From: Bacillota bacterium
GTDB taxonomy: Bacteria > Bacillota > Negativicutes > Sporomusales > Sporomusaceae
NCBI GenBank assembly: GCA_023388195.1
Contig: JAEWGR010000129.1
Location: 33,659-97,658 of the forward strand
DNA length: 64,000 nt
Direction of reading: 5' to 3'
Shown here: one piece after another, positions 25,111-33,128 of the stretch
How positions within the stretch are numbered: position 1 is the first letter of the stretch
Layout of the letters: every line of letters begins with the position of its first letter
Notes under the pieces: generated by a model
What the model saw: the letters and a program-made list of their open reading frames with translations, nothing else
Database searches by the model: none
What the model was told of the DNA's origin: nothing
Made by a program: the position numbers and the translations under genes

Positions 25111-26004
25111 TTGTATTTTGATCATGCTGAGGGCAATGTGTTCCGCCCGCCGAGTGAGGCCTACAGTTTTATTCTGCGGGTGACAATCGGGTGTTCCCAC
25201 AATGCCTGTACTTATTGCAATATGTACAGGTCGGTCAGATTCCGCACCCGGCCTATGGAGGAAATCATGGCCCAGATTCAGGCCGCTAAACCTTATGCGC
25301 CTCAGATCCGTCGTATCTTTCTGGCGGACGGCAATGCGCTGGTGCTGGCAACCGACAAGCTACTGCAGATATTGGCGGTATTGCAGCAAACGTTTCCCCG
25401 GCTGCAGCGGGTGTCCTGCTATGCCGGCCCCAAGGATATGTTAAATAAGTCGCCGGCTGAGCTGGCTGCCTTGCGTGAAGCCGGCCTGAAGCTTGTTTAT
25501 TATGGTCTGGAGTCTGGTGATGAGGTTGTGCTTACCGAGGTTAATAAAGGGGTTACCGCAACTGAGGCTATCGCGGCCGGCCAGCGTATTGTCGAGTCCG
25601 GCATCAAGCTGTCGGTTATGGTGATTGCTGGGCTTGGCGGGCAAGCAGGGTCGGCCAGGCATGCCTATCACACTGCGCAGGCCGTCAATGCCATTCGCCC
25701 TCATATGCTGAGTGCGCTAACACTGATGCTGTACCGTGGCAGTCAGTTGCTGGAGCAATTTGAACGCGGCCTGTTTGTGCCCCTGCCACCGGCGGCTATA
25801 ATGGGTGAATTGTATCAAATGATCAGTGCGGTTGAACTGCCGGCAGCCAGTCACTGCCTGTTCAGGAGCAACCATAGTTCCAATCATATTGCTTTTGCTG
25901 CCACGTTACCAAAAGATAAAGACAGGCTGCTAGCCGATATTCAGGCAGCTCAGCTTCAATTGGCCAACGTGACAGAATGGGATCCATACAACAATGTTGA
26001 GTAA
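25111..26004 (+). CDS. Radical SAM protein
   Basis: A 297-residue radical SAM enzyme. The cluster motif is GCSHNACTYCNMYR (CxxxxCxxC-type, near residues 29-42). ADGNALVLATDKLL, LVYYGLESGDEVVLTEVNKG and MVIAGLGGQAGSARHA match the core barrel seen in the B12-independent HemN/YgiQ-like group. The C-terminus has no further obvious cluster. The reaction is not known. The start codon TTG 25111 is preceded by GAGGCGAT. The gene lies just after a REP element and may be monocistronic. Confidence 0.85.
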   Translation: MYFDHAEGNVFRPPSEAYSFILRVTIGCSHNACTYCNMYRSVRFRTRPMEEIMAQIQAAKPYAPQIRRIFLADGNALVLATDKLLQILAVLQQTFPRLQRVSCYAGPKDMLNKSPAELAALREAGLKLVYYGLESGDEVVLTEVNKGVTATEAIAAGQRIVESGIKLSVMVIAGLGGQAGSARHAYHTAQAVNAIRPHMLSALTLMLYRGSQLLEQFERGLFVPLPPAAIMGELYQMISAVELPAASHCLFRSNHSSNHIAFAATLPKDKDRLLADIQAAQLQLANVTEWDPYNNVE

Positions 26005-26103
26005 CAGGAAAAGGACACTGCCCGGACGAACCATAATAAATGCGGCCGGGCAGTGGGCGGCTGCTGCTGGCGCATAATAATCAAAGAGAAAAGAAGGTAT
26101 AGC

Positions 26104-26361
26104 ATGAATAAATTTTGTCAAAGCTGCGGTATGCCGCTTGACAGCCTGGAACTGCTGGGATCAGAGGCAGATGGCACTAAAGCTGGAGAATACTGCCTGT
26201 ATTGCTATGAACAGGGACAGTTCAAGCAGCCTGACCTAACACTGGCCAAGATGATTGAGGTTTGTCTGCCGCATATGAAAAAGCACGGAATGACGGAGGC
26301 AGCTGCCAGGCGGTTGCTGCGCGAACATCTGCCGAAATTGAAAAGATGGCATAATCATTAA
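26104..26361 (+). CDS. Zinc-ribbon domain protein
   Basis: An 85-residue protein with an N-terminal zinc ribbon (FCQSCGMPL ... YCLYCYEQG), typical of the putative zinc-ribbon family of small proteins, followed by a helical tail rich in Lys, Leu and Arg. No enzymatic function is known; such proteins may bind other macromolecules. ATG 26104 follows AGAAGG. Its last codons and stop lie inside the left arm of a very long hairpin (26351-26407). Confidence 0.8.
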   Translation: MNKFCQSCGMPLDSLELLGSEADGTKAGEYCLYCYEQGQFKQPDLTLAKMIEVCLPHMKKHGMTEAAARRLLREHLPKLKRWHNH

Positions 26362-26407
26362 ATTTAAGGGGTGGTTCTAAGAACTGCCCCTTAAATTTAA
26401 TGATTAT
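26351..26407. terminator. Very long AT-rich hairpin overlapping a stop codon
   Basis: Perfect 21-bp arms (26351-26371 and 26387-26407), extended inward by six more pairs. The left arm includes the final codons and stop of the zinc-ribbon gene. No clear T tract follows, but the arm itself is AT-rich in both directions. Probably a bidirectional terminator or 3' stabiliser. Confidence 0.6.
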
Positions 26408-26603
26408 ATAAAAAGTTTAGAATATAACTACTTTTTGCTAACCACTGGACAAGGTTTGCCAATGTGTTGCATAATGAATACAAAGGTAGAAAAATGTCGA
26501 TTAAACTCGAATTATGAGTTAATTTGTCCTTCGAATTAATGGATACCGATTGCAGGCCGGGCGGAGCAGGGAAAGTACACGGTTTTGTATGAGGGGAAAG
26601 CCG

Positions 26604-26637
26604 ACCGCCTGGCATTCATGCCAGGCGGTTTTTATTT
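26604..26637 (+). terminator. Terminator/attenuator in the pflB leader
   Basis: An 11-bp perfect stem (ACCGCCTGGCA 26604-26614 with TGCCAGGCGGT 26619-26629) followed by TTTTTATTT ends 36 bases before the pflB start. As no gene ends nearby on the plus strand except the zinc-ribbon gene 240 bases earlier, it may be an attenuator. The remaining 26408-26603 is AT-rich promoter sequence plus a G-rich stretch of unknown role. Confidence 0.75.
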
Positions 26638-26673
26638 ACTAATTGTTAGAATATTTCAAGAGGGGGATTTCAC

Positions 26674-28902
26674 ATGAAAGCATGGGAAGGATTCAAAGGT
26701 CAGGTTTGGCAGGAGAGCATCAATGTTCGTGATTTTATTCAGCAGAACTACGCTCCGTACAACGGTGACAGCCAGTTTTTAGCAGGTCCGACAACCCGGA
26801 CAACCAGGCTGTGGGAACAGTGCTGCGAGCTTATCAAGCAGGAAATTAAGAATAACGGTGTTCTTGCTGTTGACCCGGCAAAGGTATCAACCCTTACCTC
26901 TCATGAGGCCGGTTATATAGATAAAGAGCTGGAGACGGTAGTCGGCCTTCAGACCGATGCCCCGTTGAAGCGCGGCGTGATTGTCAATGGTGGCATCCGT
27001 ATGGCGGAGCAGGCGTGCGAGGCTTATGGCTACAAGTTGGATGAGAACATCAGCGACATCTATCATAATCATGCAACCACCCATAATACCGGTGTATTTA
27101 TGGCCTATACGGATGAAATGAAACTGGCCCGCGGTACGGCTATTATTACCGGCTTGCCTGATGCCTATGGCCGTGGCCGGATTATCGGCGATTATCGCCG
27201 GGTTGCGCTGTACGGGATAACCCGTTTGATTGAAGCGAAAAAACAAGACCTGCAGGAACTGGCGAAACGGCCAATGACAGAAGATGTCATTCGTCTGCGC
27301 GAAGAGGTTTCCCGCCAGATTGGGGCCCTCAAAGATATGATCACCATGGCAAAAGCTTACGGTTTTGATTTGTCTCGCCCGGCAGAAACAGCGGCAGAGG
27401 CTGTACAATGGCTGTATTTCGGTTATCTGGCGGCGATTAAGGAACAAAATGGAGCAGCTATGTCCCTGGGCCGGGTTTCCACCTTCCTGGATATTTATCT
27501 GGAACGGGATTTACTGCAAGGCAAAATTACTGAGGCAATTGCCCAGGAACTTATTGATCAGCTTGTTGTTAAGCTCAGACTGGCGCGTCAGCTCCGGACT
27601 CCGGACTACAATGAACTGTTTGCCGGTGACCCGTTGTGGGTGACCGAGGCCATTGGCGGTGTAGGTCTTGACGGTCGCCCGCTTGTAACCAAAACCTCGT
27701 TCCGGGTGCTGCATACCCTTTACAATCTCGGTCCGGCCCCTGAGCCGAATCTGACTGTACTCTGGTCCACTGAGCTGCCGGAAAACTTTAAGAAATTCAG
27801 TGCCCAGGTATCGATTGATACCAGCGCTATCCAATATGAAAACGACGATGTCATGCGTCCGTCTTACGGTGATGACTATGCAATCGCCTGCTGCGTCTCC
27901 GCCATGCGGGTCGGTGAGCAGATGCAATTTTTCGGTGCCAGGGCTAATCTGGCCAAAGCACTGCTGATGGCCATCAATGGCGGCCGGGACGAAGTCAGCG
28001 GCCAGCAGGTGGCACCGGTGCTGCCTGTTCTTGACGGTGAATATCTGGACTATGAAACCGTCCGCCACAACTACTCCCTGGTTATGGATTGGTTGGCCGG
28101 ACTCTATGTGAATACGATGAATCTGATTCACTATATGCATGATAAATATGCCTATGAGCGGGCACAAATGGCACTCCACAACACCGAAGTCGGCCGCCTG
28201 ATGGCGTTTGGTATTGCCGGTTTGTCGGTTGTCGCTGATTCGCTCAGTGCCATTAAATACGCTAAAGTCCGACCGGTCCGGGATGAACGTGGTATTGCCA
28301 CCGATTTTGAAATAGTGGGTGAAGCCCCTTGTTATGGCAATGACGACGAGCGGGTAGACCTCCTTGCCCAGGAAATTACCGCCGAGTTTGCCGCCAACCT
28401 GAAGAAGCATCCGGCGTACCGTAATGCCGAACAGACATTATCTGTGCTGACAATTACCTCGAATGTTATGTATGGCAAGAAAACCGGTTCAACCCCTGAC
28501 GGTCGCAAAGCCGGTCAGGCCTTTGCCCCCGGCGCTAATCCGATGCATGGCCGTGATCAGCGCGGAGCCCTGGCTGCTGTTAATTCAGTCACTAAACTGA
28601 GTTATGAAGATTGCCGTGACGGTATTTCTTATACCTTCTCCATCGTGCCCGGCGCTCTCGGCAAATGCTGCGATTCGCGGGTCAATAACCTGACTGCGGT
28701 GCTTGACGGTTACTCGGAAAACAATGGTCATCACATCAATGTCAACGTACTGGACCGCTCTGTGCTGGAAGACGCTATGGAACATCCGGAGAAATATCCC
28801 CAGTTAACCATCCGTGTTTCCGGCTATGCGGTTAACTTTATTAAACTGACCCCGGCTCAGCAGCGGGAGGTTATCAGCCGTACCTTCTACGACGCTGTGT
28901 AA
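26674..28902 (+). CDS. pflB: Pyruvate formate-lyase
   Basis: A 742-residue glycyl radical enzyme that splits pyruvate and CoA into acetyl-CoA and formate under anaerobic conditions. Both active-site cysteines are present as adjacent Cys in YAIACCVSAMRV (about residue 408), the hallmark of true pyruvate formate-lyase, and the glycyl radical loop near the C-terminus reads IRVSGYAVNF. Length and ends match PflB. GAGGGGG lies upstream of the ATG. The activase gene follows 80 bases after the stop, beyond a hairpin. Confidence 0.96.
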   Translation: MKAWEGFKGQVWQESINVRDFIQQNYAPYNGDSQFLAGPTTRTTRLWEQCCELIKQEIKNNGVLAVDPAKVSTLTSHEAGYIDKELETVVGLQTDAPLKRGVIVNGGIRMAEQACEAYGYKLDENISDIYHNHATTHNTGVFMAYTDEMKLARGTAIITGLPDAYGRGRIIGDYRRVALYGITRLIEAKKQDLQELAKRPMTEDVIRLREEVSRQIGALKDMITMAKAYGFDLSRPAETAAEAVQWLYFGYLAAIKEQNGAAMSLGRVSTFLDIYLERDLLQGKITEAIAQELIDQLVVKLRLARQLRTPDYNELFAGDPLWVTEAIGGVGLDGRPLVTKTSFRVLHTLYNLGPAPEPNLTVLWSTELPENFKKFSAQVSIDTSAIQYENDDVMRPSYGDDYAIACCVSAMRVGEQMQFFGARANLAKALLMAINGGRDEVSGQQVAPVLPVLDGEYLDYETVRHNYSLVMDWLAGLYVNTMNLIHYMHDKYAYERAQMALHNTEVGRLMAFGIAGLSVVADSLSAIKYAKVRPVRDERGIATDFEIVGEAPCYGNDDERVDLLAQEITAEFAANLKKHPAYRNAEQTLSVLTITSNVMYGKKTGSTPDGRKAGQAFAPGANPMHGRDQRGALAAVNSVTKLSYEDCRDGISYTFSIVPGALGKCCDSRVNNLTAVLDGYSENNGHHINVNVLDRSVLEDAMEHPEKYPQLTIRVSGYAVNFIKLTPAQQREVISRTFYDAV

Positions 28903-28928
28903 GCGCCAACAGGCTCGCTTAGCTCATA

Positions 28929-28958
28929 CTCCGGGCCTGCCGTGCCGCAGGCCCGGAG
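28929..28958 (+). other. Stem-loop between pflB and pflA
   Basis: A perfect 12-bp stem (CTCCGGGCCTGC 28929-28940 with GCAGGCCCGGAG 28947-28958) lacks a T tract. It may protect the pflB message or partly uncouple pflA expression. Confidence 0.65.
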
Positions 28959-28982
28959 CAATGTCGGTAAACGGAGGATAAG

Positions 28983-29729
28983 ATGTCACAGCAATTAGGC
29001 TACTATCATTCTATAGAAACATTCGGTACTGTTGATGGCCGGGGCATTCGTTATGTGCTCTTCCTGGCCGGCTGCTCTCTGGGGTGTAAATTCTGCCATA
29101 ACCCGGATACCTGGGTCCGTGGCGAAAAGACGATCACTGTCGATACCGTGATGGCCGATATCAAAAAATATCGCCGGTATTATGAGGCTTCAGGCGGCGG
29201 TATTACTATTTCCGGGGGTGAGCCGCTGTTGCAGCCGGAGTTTGTGGCCCAGGTCTTTGCGCAGTGCCGCGAAACCAAAGTCCATACGACCCTTGACACG
29301 GCCGGCAACTGCCCGGAGGCAAGCCTGGAGCGCGTTTTACCATTCACTGATGCGGTATTATTCAGCATCAAAGCGGTTGACCCCGGCAAGCACCGCTGGC
29401 TGACGGGGGCGGATAATACCCGGATACTGGCTAATCTTAATAAGGTATCGTCAGTATTGCCTGTTGTTCTGCGCTATGTTGTGATTCCCGGCATTACCAA
29501 CACCAGGGAGGATATTGCTGCTCTGGCTGAACTGATTAAGGCTTTGCCCGGTGAGGCAGCGGTAGAACTGCTGCCCTATCATACCTTTGGCCGCAAAAAA
29601 TGGGCTCAATTGGGCAGAACCTATCTGTTGGAAGGCGTCCCCGATGCCACCCCCCAGGATATGCTTAAGGTACAGACCCTGCTGCAAGAACGGGAGATAG
29701 ATGTTTTATACGAAAATAAGGCAGGTTAA
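28983..29729 (+). CDS. pflA: Pyruvate formate-lyase activating enzyme
   Basis: A 248-residue radical SAM activase that installs the glycyl radical on PflB. The motif GCSLGCKFCHNPDTW supplies the three cluster cysteines and the conserved HNPDTW segment of PflA. GTVDGRGIRYVLFLAGC, GGGITISGGEPLLQ and DAVLFSIKAVDPGKHRWLTG also match. It lacks the extra ferredoxin-like domain of other glycyl-radical activases, as expected for PFL. GGAGGAT precedes the ATG. It is the natural partner of the preceding pflB. Confidence 0.95.
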   Translation: MSQQLGYYHSIETFGTVDGRGIRYVLFLAGCSLGCKFCHNPDTWVRGEKTITVDTVMADIKKYRRYYEASGGGITISGGEPLLQPEFVAQVFAQCRETKVHTTLDTAGNCPEASLERVLPFTDAVLFSIKAVDPGKHRWLTGADNTRILANLNKVSSVLPVVLRYVVIPGITNTREDIAALAELIKALPGEAAVELLPYHTFGRKKWAQLGRTYLLEGVPDATPQDMLKVQTLLQEREIDVLYENKAG

Positions 29730-29733
29730 TAAG

Positions 29734-29771
29734 GAAGCCAGCGCCGGCTAACGGACGCTGGCTTCTATTAT
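29734..29771 (+). terminator. Terminator after pflA
   Basis: A 10-bp stem (GAAGCCAGCG 29734-29743 with CGCTGGCTTC 29756-29765) is followed by TATTATT. Confidence 0.8.
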
Positions 29772-29780
29772 TGCAAGCCA

Positions 29781-29804
29781 GGACAGGGGGCCGGTGGTCC
29801 TGTC
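29781..29804 (+). repeat. REP-like stem upstream of the transposase gene
   Basis: GACAGG at 29782-29787 and CCTGTC at 29799-29804 enclose GGGCCGGTGGT. The arrangement (palindromic ends around a GGGG-CGGT core) resembles the REP units at 25022 and 63798 and lies 48 bases before the transposase start. Confidence 0.45.
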
Positions 29805-29851
29805 GTTGAAAATATCTGGCAGAAGTGGTATGCTGGTCATGAGGTGGTACT

Positions 29852-30595
29852 GTGGCAAGAACAGCCCGGGTAAAAAGTGAAACCGGCATATACCATATCA
29901 TGATTAGGGGGATCAATAAGGAGCTTCTATTAGAGGATGAAGAGGATAATAAAAAGTTTCTGGCTGTATTAAAAGAGTGTAAAACTATCAGCCACTTTAA
30001 AATATATGCCTATTGTCTTATGGGCAATCATATTCATTTATTACTAAAGACAGAAACCGAAGGTTTAGAGCAAATCTTCAAAAGAATAGGGGCCAGATAT
30101 GTATATTACTATAATTGGAAATATAAGAGAAGCGGTCATTTATTTCAGGACCGGTTTAAAAGTGAGCCGGTAGATAAGGACAGTTATTTATTAACGGTGT
30201 TAAGGTATATACATAATAAGCCGGTTGCTGCCGGAAGGGTCACAGCACCGGAACAATATCGCTGGAGCAGTTATAAGGAATACTTTGATACCGCCGGTCT
30301 GGTCGATAAGGACTGGCTGGCCGGGATAATGAACCGGGAGGAATTTGCCAGGTTTCATCAGCAGCAGGAGGCGGCAGCCGTTCTTGATATTGGTGAAGAG
30401 CCTTTGCGTCTGGCCGATGATGAGGCAAAGATCATCCTCAAAGAGGTCAGTGGCGTTGCGGATGCCAGTGACTTTTTGGCCTTGGAGGCAGGAACCCGGA
30501 ATGCTTTTCTCAAGGAGTTGCGTAAACGGGGCTTATCCATCCGGCAAATAGTTCGTCTGACAGGGGTAAGTAAAGCCCTTGTTGAGAAAAAATAG
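29852..30595 (+). CDS. REP-associated tyrosine transposase (IS200/Y1 fold)
   Basis: A 247-residue single-strand transposase-like protein. The HUH metal-binding pair is in YCLMGNHIHLLL (near residue 60), and the catalytic Tyr is expected in the region RYVYYYNWKYKRSGHLFQDRFKS. TGIYHIMIRGINKELLLEDEEDN at the N-terminus and VLRYIHNKPV are typical of the RAYT group. A C-terminal helix-turn-helix-like segment (LRKRGLSIRQIVRLTGVSKALVEKK) may recognise DNA. Such enzymes mobilise REP palindromes rather than themselves. The GTG start follows TGAGGTGG. It looks intact. Confidence 0.88.
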   Translation: MARTARVKSETGIYHIMIRGINKELLLEDEEDNKKFLAVLKECKTISHFKIYAYCLMGNHIHLLLKTETEGLEQIFKRIGARYVYYYNWKYKRSGHLFQDRFKSEPVDKDSYLLTVLRYIHNKPVAAGRVTAPEQYRWSSYKEYFDTAGLVDKDWLAGIMNREEFARFHQQQEAAAVLDIGEEPLRLADDEAKIILKEVSGVADASDFLALEAGTRNAFLKELRKRGLSIRQIVRLTGVSKALVEKK

Positions 30596-30642
30596 CAAGA
30601 CAGGCCAAGGTCCCCGGGTCTTAAGGAGGGATTATTACGGAT

Positions 30643-31152
30643 TTGCGAACAAACGTGTTAACCGCTTTGTTTATTGCTTTAAGTTTTGCCGGGGCCAATA
30701 TTAAGGTTCTGGGGAGTATTGCCTTTGACTCAATGCCGGCATTTTTGGGAACACTACTGCTTGGTGCGTCCCATGGCGCCGTTATTGCGGCTGCCGGCCA
30801 TTTCCTGACAGCCTTGCTGGCAGGTTTTCCTTTGTCGCTGCTTGTTCATATTATCACAATGGGTATTATGGCGGTAACCATGGCCGCGTTTGGCCGTGTT
30901 TATCAGCGGTTCGCCAACGGCCGGCGGTTTTCTGGGCGTGGGGCACTGGTGGCAGGGATTGTTGCGGTTTTGATCAATGGCCCGGCGGGTTTATTCATCC
31001 TGTCACCGATACTTATGCCGATGCTGGGCAAAGCCGGCATGCTGTCACTGCTGCCACTTATCACCGGCGTGGCGGCGCTGAATGCGTTATTGGCTGTTAT
31101 TATTTACCGTATATTAGGCAATGTTAAGGTAAAAGAGGCGAATGATAAATAA
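30643..31152 (+). CDS. cblT: Probable alpha-ribazole ECF transporter S component
   Basis: A 169-residue hydrophobic protein with five or six membrane segments and the look of an energy-coupling-factor S component (LTALFIALSFAGANIKVLG at the start, HGAVIAAAGHFLTALLAGFP in the middle). Next to a PurM-like kinase gene it matches the CblT-CblS arrangement known from Listeria and Geobacillus, in which CblT imports alpha-ribazole. This assignment rests mostly on context. The start is unclear: TTG 30643 lies 12 bases after AAGGAGGG, and ATT/ACG codons lie closer. Confidence 0.65.
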   Translation: MRTNVLTALFIALSFAGANIKVLGSIAFDSMPAFLGTLLLGASHGAVIAAAGHFLTALLAGFPLSLLVHIITMGIMAVTMAAFGRVYQRFANGRRFSGRGALVAGIVAVLINGPAGLFILSPILMPMLGKAGMLSLLPLITGVAALNALLAVIIYRILGNVKVKEANDK

Positions 31153-31155
31153 TTT

Positions 31156-31911
31156 ATGAAAATAGAAAAGATAAGAGATTTAACATTAGTGGCGCTGGAC
31201 CGGGATAAGACGATGGTAATTGCCTGTGACAGCTGTGGGGGAATCGGTCTGAAGGCCGGTGATGCGCTGCAGGTTACCCCCTTTATTACCGGCAAATATA
31301 CGGCCCGGGTTGCGATTATGGAGGTTATCTGTGCCGGGGCGGAGGTTATCTGCCTGACAAATACCATCTGTAATGAATTTGATCCCACAGGTATAGCTGT
31401 TATCCAGGGGATTGAAGAAGAACTGAAAGATGCCGGTATCAGTGAGGTGGTCCTGACCGGCAGTACGGAAGAGAACTTCTCCACCGTGATGACCGGCCTG
31501 GGGATTACGGCCGTCGGCCTGGCGGAGACTAAAAAGCTGAAAGTCAACAATATTAAGAACGAGGCTTTGCTTGTTGCCCTTGGCCGGCCGAAAGTCGGCC
31601 GGGAGGTCTTAAACAGACAGGAAGAACAGGTTGACTACCATACAATCAGGCAGCTGCTCGGGGATGAAGAGGTTTATGAAGTCATTCCGGTCGGCTCCAA
31701 AGGGATATTGTATGAAATGCAGGAATTGGCGCGTAATAACCGGCTGCAGCTTACCGTCTGCGAGCAGACCGGGATTAATATCAATAAATCGGCCGGGCCC
31801 AGCACGGTTGTGATTGCGGCCGTCAGTGACGCCTATTTCCGTACCAGGGAATCCACAAGTCAGATGACACTGCTGGGGAAAGTAACCGGTGCCGGCAGTG
31901 GCCGGGGGTGA
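31156..31911 (+). CDS. cblS: Probable alpha-ribazole kinase (AIR synthase/PurM-like)
   Basis: A 251-residue protein of the AIR synthase (PurM) superfamily of ATP-binding enzymes. The N-terminal half has VIACDSCGGIGLKAGDAL, a region of the type that binds ATP in this fold, and VVLTGSTEENF in the middle. CblS phosphorylates alpha-ribazole to alpha-ribazole-phosphate for assembly of the lower ligand of cobalamin; the identification rests on the fold plus the adjacent S component. It starts 3 bases after cblT and ends 4 bases before iadA, so the three genes are probably one operon. Confidence 0.65.
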   Translation: MKIEKIRDLTLVALDRDKTMVIACDSCGGIGLKAGDALQVTPFITGKYTARVAIMEVICAGAEVICLTNTICNEFDPTGIAVIQGIEEELKDAGISEVVLTGSTEENFSTVMTGLGITAVGLAETKKLKVNNIKNEALLVALGRPKVGREVLNRQEEQVDYHTIRQLLGDEEVYEVIPVGSKGILYEMQELARNNRLQLTVCEQTGININKSAGPSTVVIAAVSDAYFRTRESTSQMTLLGKVTGAGSGRG

Positions 31912-31915
31912 ACGG

Positions 31916-33076
31916 ATGTTTACTATTTTAAAGGGCGGTACGGTCTTTGCCCCTGACCATATCGGCCAGCAGGATGTTCTGATTGCCGGACAGATAATTG
32001 CCCGTATTGCGCCGGTGATCGAGCCAATGCCGGCATATGGTGAGACCAGGGTGCTTGATGTGACCGGCAGGCGGATTGTGCCGGGGTTTGTCGATCAGCA
32101 TGTGCATCTGCTGGGCGGCGGTGGGGAGGGCGGTTATGCCACCCGGACGCCGGAGGTGGCTCTCAGCGATATTGTACTGGCCGGGACCACGACTGTGGTT
32201 GGCTGCCTGGGCACGGACGGGATTACCCGGAGTATGTCCGGGCTGCTGGCTAAAGCCCGAAGCCTGGAGCAGGAGGGGATTTCCACCTTCATTTATACCG
32301 GCGCCTATGAGGTGCCGCCGCCGACAATTACCGGCAGTGTCCGGTCAGACCTGGTGCTGATTGATAAAGTGATTGGCTGCGGTGAGATTGCGATCAGCGA
32401 CCACCGTTCCTCTCAGCCGTCCCGGGCCGAGCTGGCCAGGCTGGCGGCCGAAGTCCGGGTGGGAGGGCTGTTAAGCGGCAAGGCCGGGGTGCTGCACCTG
32501 CATGTGGGCACCGGGGCGCGCCGGCTTACTATGATTTTCGACATTCTGGGCGAAACTGAAATCCCCGTAAGCCAGTTTGTGCCTACCCATATCAACCGTA
32601 ACTGGGAACTGGTTAATGCCGGCATTGGGCTGACCAGGCTGGGCGGGGTGATTGATTTTACTGCCACCGAGCCCGGCCAGCCTGATTCTCTCACTGCCAC
32701 GCAAGCCATTCTCCATTGTCTGGCCCAGGGTGTAGCTATTGATTGTATGACAATAAGCTCAGATGGGCAGGGCAGCCTGCCGGTGTTTGACGGCCAGGGC
32801 AATATGAGCGGGCTGAAAGTGGCCGGCATGAGCGGCCTTCATAGCGAGGTCAAAAATATGGCTGCCTGTGGTTTGGCGTTAAGTGAGGCTTTGCGGCCGG
32901 TCACGGTTAATCCGGCCAGAATCCTGAAATTATACCCGGAGAAAGGGACCCTGCAGCCAGGCAGCGATGCCGATATAGTTATCCTTGATGACAATCTCGA
33001 CATTGAGCATGTTTTTGCCAAAGGCAGACAGCTTGTCCGCCAGGGGCAGGTTGTTGCTAAAGGCACGTTTGCATAA
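31916..33076 (+). CDS. iadA: Isoaspartyl dipeptidase
   Basis: A 386-residue amidohydrolase-fold zinc peptidase that cleaves beta-aspartyl dipeptides formed during protein damage. The first metal motif is VDQHVHLLGGGGEGGY (His-x-His near residue 65), later His residues lie in LHLHVGTG and VPTHINRN, and the catalytic Asp is in TISSDGQGSLP. GYATRTPEVALSDIVLAGTTTVVG is characteristic of IadA. ATG 31916 follows GGGGGTGA. It is closely spaced after cblS, though no biochemical link to cobalamin salvage is known. Confidence 0.92.
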   Translation: MFTILKGGTVFAPDHIGQQDVLIAGQIIARIAPVIEPMPAYGETRVLDVTGRRIVPGFVDQHVHLLGGGGEGGYATRTPEVALSDIVLAGTTTVVGCLGTDGITRSMSGLLAKARSLEQEGISTFIYTGAYEVPPPTITGSVRSDLVLIDKVIGCGEIAISDHRSSQPSRAELARLAAEVRVGGLLSGKAGVLHLHVGTGARRLTMIFDILGETEIPVSQFVPTHINRNWELVNAGIGLTRLGGVIDFTATEPGQPDSLTATQAILHCLAQGVAIDCMTISSDGQGSLPVFDGQGNMSGLKVAGMSGLHSEVKNMAACGLALSEALRPVTVNPARILKLYPEKGTLQPGSDADIVILDDNLDIEHVFAKGRQLVRQGQVVAKGTFA

Positions 33077-33128
33077 TACGCTTGTTGCCTTCTGTTATCG
33101 AAGAAACACCTTTGGAGGAGGAATTTTA

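Noticed and set aside
26500..26637. ZTP (pfl-type) riboswitch upstream of pflB.
   Set aside because: Only a CGCCTGG segment within the terminator stem resembles the 3' part of the motif; the conserved 5' GGGNCGUG and pseudoknot partner were not found.
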